A stretch of 9,989 bases of DNA from assembly GCA_035541995.1 (NCBI GenBank), contig DATKMG010000788.1, positions 1 through 9,989 of the forward strand. Direction: 5' to 3'. The translations under genes were made by a program, and so were the position numbers. Positions 7,875 through 9,989 of the stretch are shown piece by piece. The notes beneath the pieces are model-generated. The model was not told the origin of the DNA and made no database searches. It saw nothing but the letters and a program-made list of their open reading frames with translations. Source of the DNA: DATKMG01 sp035541995. GTDB lineage: Bacteria; Acidobacteriota; Terriglobia; Versatilivoradales; Versatilivoraceae. The first letter of the stretch is position 1. Every line of letters starts with the position of its first letter.

Positions 7875-7905
7875 CTACCAAAACCTGCATTTTCATGAGA
7901 GGGTG

Positions 7906-7929
7906 CCATGACCTATTCAGGTCGCCACG
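7906..7929. repeat. Dyad-containing 24-nt repeat, copy 2
   Basis: Second copy of the 7742-7765 motif, with internal GACCT-ATTC-AGGTC. It is followed 132 bp later by the second TGCATTTTCAT (8038-8048), as copy 1 is followed by the first. In both units a strong hairpin ends 11-15 bp before that 11-mer. The parallel order points to an old, diverged duplication rather than chance. Confidence 0.6.
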
Positions 7930-8004
7930 GTCGATGAAAAGGTGGAGGGCCGAGTTCCACGAGGCCAATTGCAAGCCTGTTGCTGCTCAATCTCGAAACG
8001 AATC

Positions 8005-8022
8005 GCCGCGACGGAGCGCGGC
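8005..8022 (-). terminator. GC-rich hairpin just past the SpoIIAA-like gene
   Basis: GCCGCG (8005-8010) and CGCGGC (8017-8022) form a perfect 6-bp all-GC stem with a 6-nt loop, 42 bp beyond the stop of the SpoIIAA-like gene on its strand. Downstream sequence on the minus strand (GATTCGTTTCG) is only modestly T-rich. It may slow or end transcription, or simply stabilise the 3' end of the messenger. It also occupies the hairpin position of the second repeat unit. Confidence 0.3.
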
Positions 8023-8064
8023 AGCCACCTTGATGCTTGCATTTTCATTTCATAAAAGAAACCG

Positions 8065-8460
8065 CTACATCCGCCCTTTTTCTGTGCCTTCAATCCATTT
8101 AACGGCTTCGGCTTTGCTTCGAAAAACCTGCGTAATCCAACCTGTTCCCTCAGAATACGCCTGCCACATCCGGGCAATGCCATAGATGTAATCCCTTGGA
8201 GCCACAATCGCGACTTTTCCGCTCCGAACGTACTTTGATATTTCGATATTGATATCCGCATTTAGCCTGATCTCTTCTGCAGAGACACGCAATTCAACCA
8301 CTTCACTTAAGTCCACAATTGCATAACTAGGAGAGAGCCCTTCTTTCACCGTCCCAAGCATTCGGCTGGCGCTTGCGAGGAGTTCTTCTCCGGTTACAAT
8401 ACCACTCGCGACGTGAAGAATTCCCTTCCCCCCATCTTTGAGTTCCGTCGAGTAAGGCAT
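8065..8460 (-). CDS. SpoIIAA/STAS-like small protein of unknown role
   Basis: 131 residues, soluble, with no signal peptide. Alternating strands and helices include YAIVDLSEVVELRVS (46-60), KVAIVAPRDYIYGIARMW (82-99) and a terminal VFRSKAEAVKWIE. This pattern resembles the SpoIIAA-like/STAS-type proteins often encoded near two-component genes, where phosphate-independent protein contacts are common. I do not see a clear phosphorylatable Ser in the canonical DLS context beyond Ser52, so an anti-sigma antagonist role is only a possibility. The start is firm in one respect: an in-frame TAG lies three codons upstream of ATG 8460. No good Shine-Dalgarno is visible. It lies 463 bp upstream of the membrane kinase on the same strand, with hairpins in between, so co-transcription is uncertain. 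Confidence 0.75.
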   Translation of the reverse strand: MPYSTELKDGGKGILHVASGIVTGEELLASASRMLGTVKEGLSPSYAIVDLSEVVELRVSAEEIRLNADINIEISKYVRSGKVAIVAPRDYIYGIARMWQAYSEGTGWITQVFRSKAEAVKWIEGTEKGRM

Positions 8461-9021
8461 AGTGTTCTACACTAAGGGATTTCGGTCATTAACAGTAGGT
8501 CCAATGATGAGGTGCATACTTCCATCATCTCGGGGCTCAGACCCTGTATCGAAGCGAAGGATTGGAGTAAGGCTGACCGCCTTTATGAGCATTGCGACGC
8601 ATCGCGGGATCCACCCACTCATACTCTAATTCACTGAATACTACTCCCACAAGACTGAAGTTCAGAGTTCCCGAGGTTGGAGTTGGAGTATCTTTCCATT
8701 CAGATCAATGACGACTTAACGAGATCGAATCGAACCCGAGAACCAACTTCTCCGGCATGCGACAAATCCGATTACACCCTGCTGTCCTGAAGTAAATGCC
8801 GGCGTGATATACTGAGGCAAATAGGGCATCCGAAATCGGAATACTTTCTGACTAGGGTCGGACAACTTCAGGGTAAGATGGGAATCCCCGGAGAACCATT
8901 TTGAGTAGACCTGGTACTGTTGGCATCAGAGCAGCAAATCCAGCCACGCTTGCCTGTTGTGCTCGCTTAGGAGAGAGATGAAATTCGGCCAGAGGGCTGT
9001 TGATCTTGTTGCATGTTACCC
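8461..9021. other. Intergenic region with no recognisable gene
   Basis: The stretch between the SpoIIAA-like gene and the peptidase remnant has many stops in all frames and no conserved motif that I can identify. No strong promoter was seen. Upstream parts of the S9 peptidase are not recognisable here, so that gene's missing N-terminus is deleted rather than merely frameshifted nearby. Confidence 0.5.
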
Positions 9022-9594
9022 TGGCACAAGGCGGGCATGTTGGAGAACAAGCAGACCGTCTTTAATGATTTTATTGCCGCAGCCGAGTGGCTCATACAAA
9101 ACCGCTATACGAACCCTTCCAGGCTGGCCATCGGCGGGGCTAGCAACGGCGGACTGCTGGTCGGCGCCGCTTTGACTCAAAGGCCCGATCTCTTCAAAGC
9201 CGTTGCTTGCGGATATCCTTTACTGGATATGGTCCGCTACCACAAATTCCTGGAGGCGCCGTATTGGGTCGCTGAGTAGGGCTCTTCGGAAGATCCGAGC
9301 CAGTTCAATTACCTCTACGCCTATTCACCTTACCGTCAAGTCAAGGCAGGAACCAAGTACCCCGCGGTGCTTTTCTTTACCGGTGATTCGGACACGCGAG
9401 TTGACCCGCTACATGCCCGCAAGATGGCCGCATTACTTCAGTCCATGAGCCGAGCGGATCAGCCGGTCCTACTTCGCTATGACACCTCATCGGGCCATTC
9501 CGGTGGTCTTCCGCTCAGCAAACAGATCGAAGAGATGACGGACGAGCAAATCTTCCTGTTCTGGCAGTTGGGTATGACGGCCGTGCAGCCGTGA
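9022..9594 (+). pseudogene. S9 prolyl oligopeptidase remnant: C-terminal catalytic domain with in-frame stop
   Basis: Similarity to the S9A catalytic domain begins abruptly at WHKAGMLENKQ (codon 9022), and the whole beta-propeller and first part of the hydrolase domain are absent. Only about 190 of some 700 codons remain. The triad is still readable: Ser in GGASNGG (9142-9144), Asp in GDSDTRV (9391-9393) and His in SGHSGG (9496-9498), plus the Arg after the Asp. A TAG at 9277-9279 interrupts the same frame after APYWVAE. The family usually has a Tyr here (E-Y-G-S), so one base change from TAT or TAC explains it. Ser is thus separated from Asp and His, and no active enzyme can result. Reading resumes in frame as GSSEDPSQFNYLYAYSPY and stays intact to TGA at 9592, which suggests recent inactivation. 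It converges on the M20 gene 40 bp away. Confidence 0.88.
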
Positions 9595-9634
9595 TGGCTG
9601 GACGCAAATCAATTCAAGCATCAAGTTGTCCCCG

Positions 9635-9989
9635 TCATCGTCGCCCCGCTACATCCACGAGGGTCTGGTAGATCATCCGTGTCCCCTGCTGGAGGGATTG
9701 GACGCTAACGCGCTCGTCGTTTCCGTGCATGCGCGAGAGATCCTCTGAGTCGATTGCATAAGGATAGATGCCATAGACGGGCACACCGCGTGATCGCCAC
9801 GCGGCGGCGTCGGTACCGGCCTGGAACAGGTAAGGTGTAACCTCAGCCCCAGGGTACAAAGAACGTGCCTGCCTTTCGAGCGCGCGAAAGAGGTCCGTAT
9901 CCTCCGAGGACGCCTGCGCGGTAAGGGCCCCTGGCGAGAGAGCGCCGAGCCGGACATCGATTCGCGGGTCACCAATGACACGCTGAAGT
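9635..9989 (-). CDS. M20-family metallopeptidase, C-terminal part
   Basis: The frame is open to the right window edge; about 117 codons of an expected 450-550 are visible. The visible part contains the conserved end of the M20 catalytic domain: AGTDAAAWRSRGVPVYG and then SRMHGNDERVSVQSL. The His in MHGNDERV (codon 9725-9727) is the usual last zinc ligand. These enzymes are zinc-dependent carboxy- or dipeptidases and deacylases; the exact substrate cannot be judged without the N-terminal half, and whether a signal peptide exists is unknown. No damage is visible. The adjacent S9 remnant suggests a former peptide-degradation neighbourhood, though the two genes face each other and were not co-transcribed. 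Confidence 0.88.
   Translation of the reverse strand, partial: LQRVIGDPRIDVRLGALSPGALTAQASSEDTDLFRALERQARSLYPGAEVTPYLFQAGTDAAAWRSRGVPVYGIYPYAIDSEDLSRMHGNDERVSVQSLQQGTRMIYQTLVDVAGRR

Noticed and set aside
7917..8048. Minus-strand frame starting MKMQASRWLPRS across the leader
   Set aside because: No ribosome site, and the start is part of the repeated ATGAAAATGCA word; composition is explained by the hairpin and repeat rather than by coding.
629..8796. Identical 12-mer GTCCTGAAGTAA at 629-640 and 8785-8796
   Set aside because: One or a few exact 12-mers are expected by chance in a 10-kb window and nothing else is shared around them.
8978..9175. ATG at 8978 preceded by AGGAG, opening a frame of about 65 codons
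   Set aside because: From about 9022 on it reads the S9 peptidase sequence out of frame, so the protein is a shadow; the ribosome-site match is probably chance.

Overview
The window is bacterial chromosomal DNA of moderate GC content. Gene content suggests a soil or environmental bacterium, perhaps Acidobacteriota: multi-PAS sensor kinases, a SpoIIAA-like protein, an S9 prolyl-oligopeptidase remnant and an M20 peptidase. That placement is a guess from content; no marker gene is present. No rRNA, tRNA, CRISPR array, intact transposase or phage gene was seen.

Layout. (i) 2-622, plus strand: C-terminal part of an enolase-superfamily (mandelate racemase type) enzyme entering from the left edge. 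(ii) 797-3654, minus strand: a soluble three-PAS hybrid histidine kinase followed by a stand-alone CheY-like receiver. The kinase's own C-terminal receiver has lost its phosphoacceptor Asp, while the separate receiver is intact. (iii) 3655-4443: non-coding, holding a 179-bp palindromic REP/REPIN-like element (4212-4390). (iv) 4444-7601, minus strand: a second two-component system, made of a four-TM, GAF, PAS, PAS, HisKA_3-type kinase translationally coupled (GTGA overlap) to a NarL/FixJ-type response regulator. (v) 7602-8064: a structured leader in front of that kinase. It holds a degenerate tandem repeat, two strong hairpins (one with a T-tract on the minus strand), competing base-pairing and a possible 35-codon ORF. 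(vi) 8065-8460, minus strand: a small SpoIIAA/STAS-like protein. (vii) 8461-9021: no recognisable gene. (viii) 9022-9594, plus strand: a decayed S9 prolyl oligopeptidase C-terminus with an in-frame stop. (ix) 9635 to the right edge, minus strand: C-terminal part of an M20 metallopeptidase.

How the parts may work together. The second system is a textbook membrane kinase driving a DNA-binding regulator, and its upstream leader could impose attenuation-like control. In the first system the degenerate receiver cannot be phosphorylated in the normal way, so phosphoryl flow probably goes from His414 directly to the neighbouring stand-alone receiver, with the pseudo-receiver as a regulatory or docking domain. 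All genes from 8460 down to 797 lie on the minus strand, but the 790-bp gap with its palindromic element separates the two systems into different transcription units. The most unusual stretches are the leader at 7602-8064, the 4212-4390 element and the pseudo-receiver.
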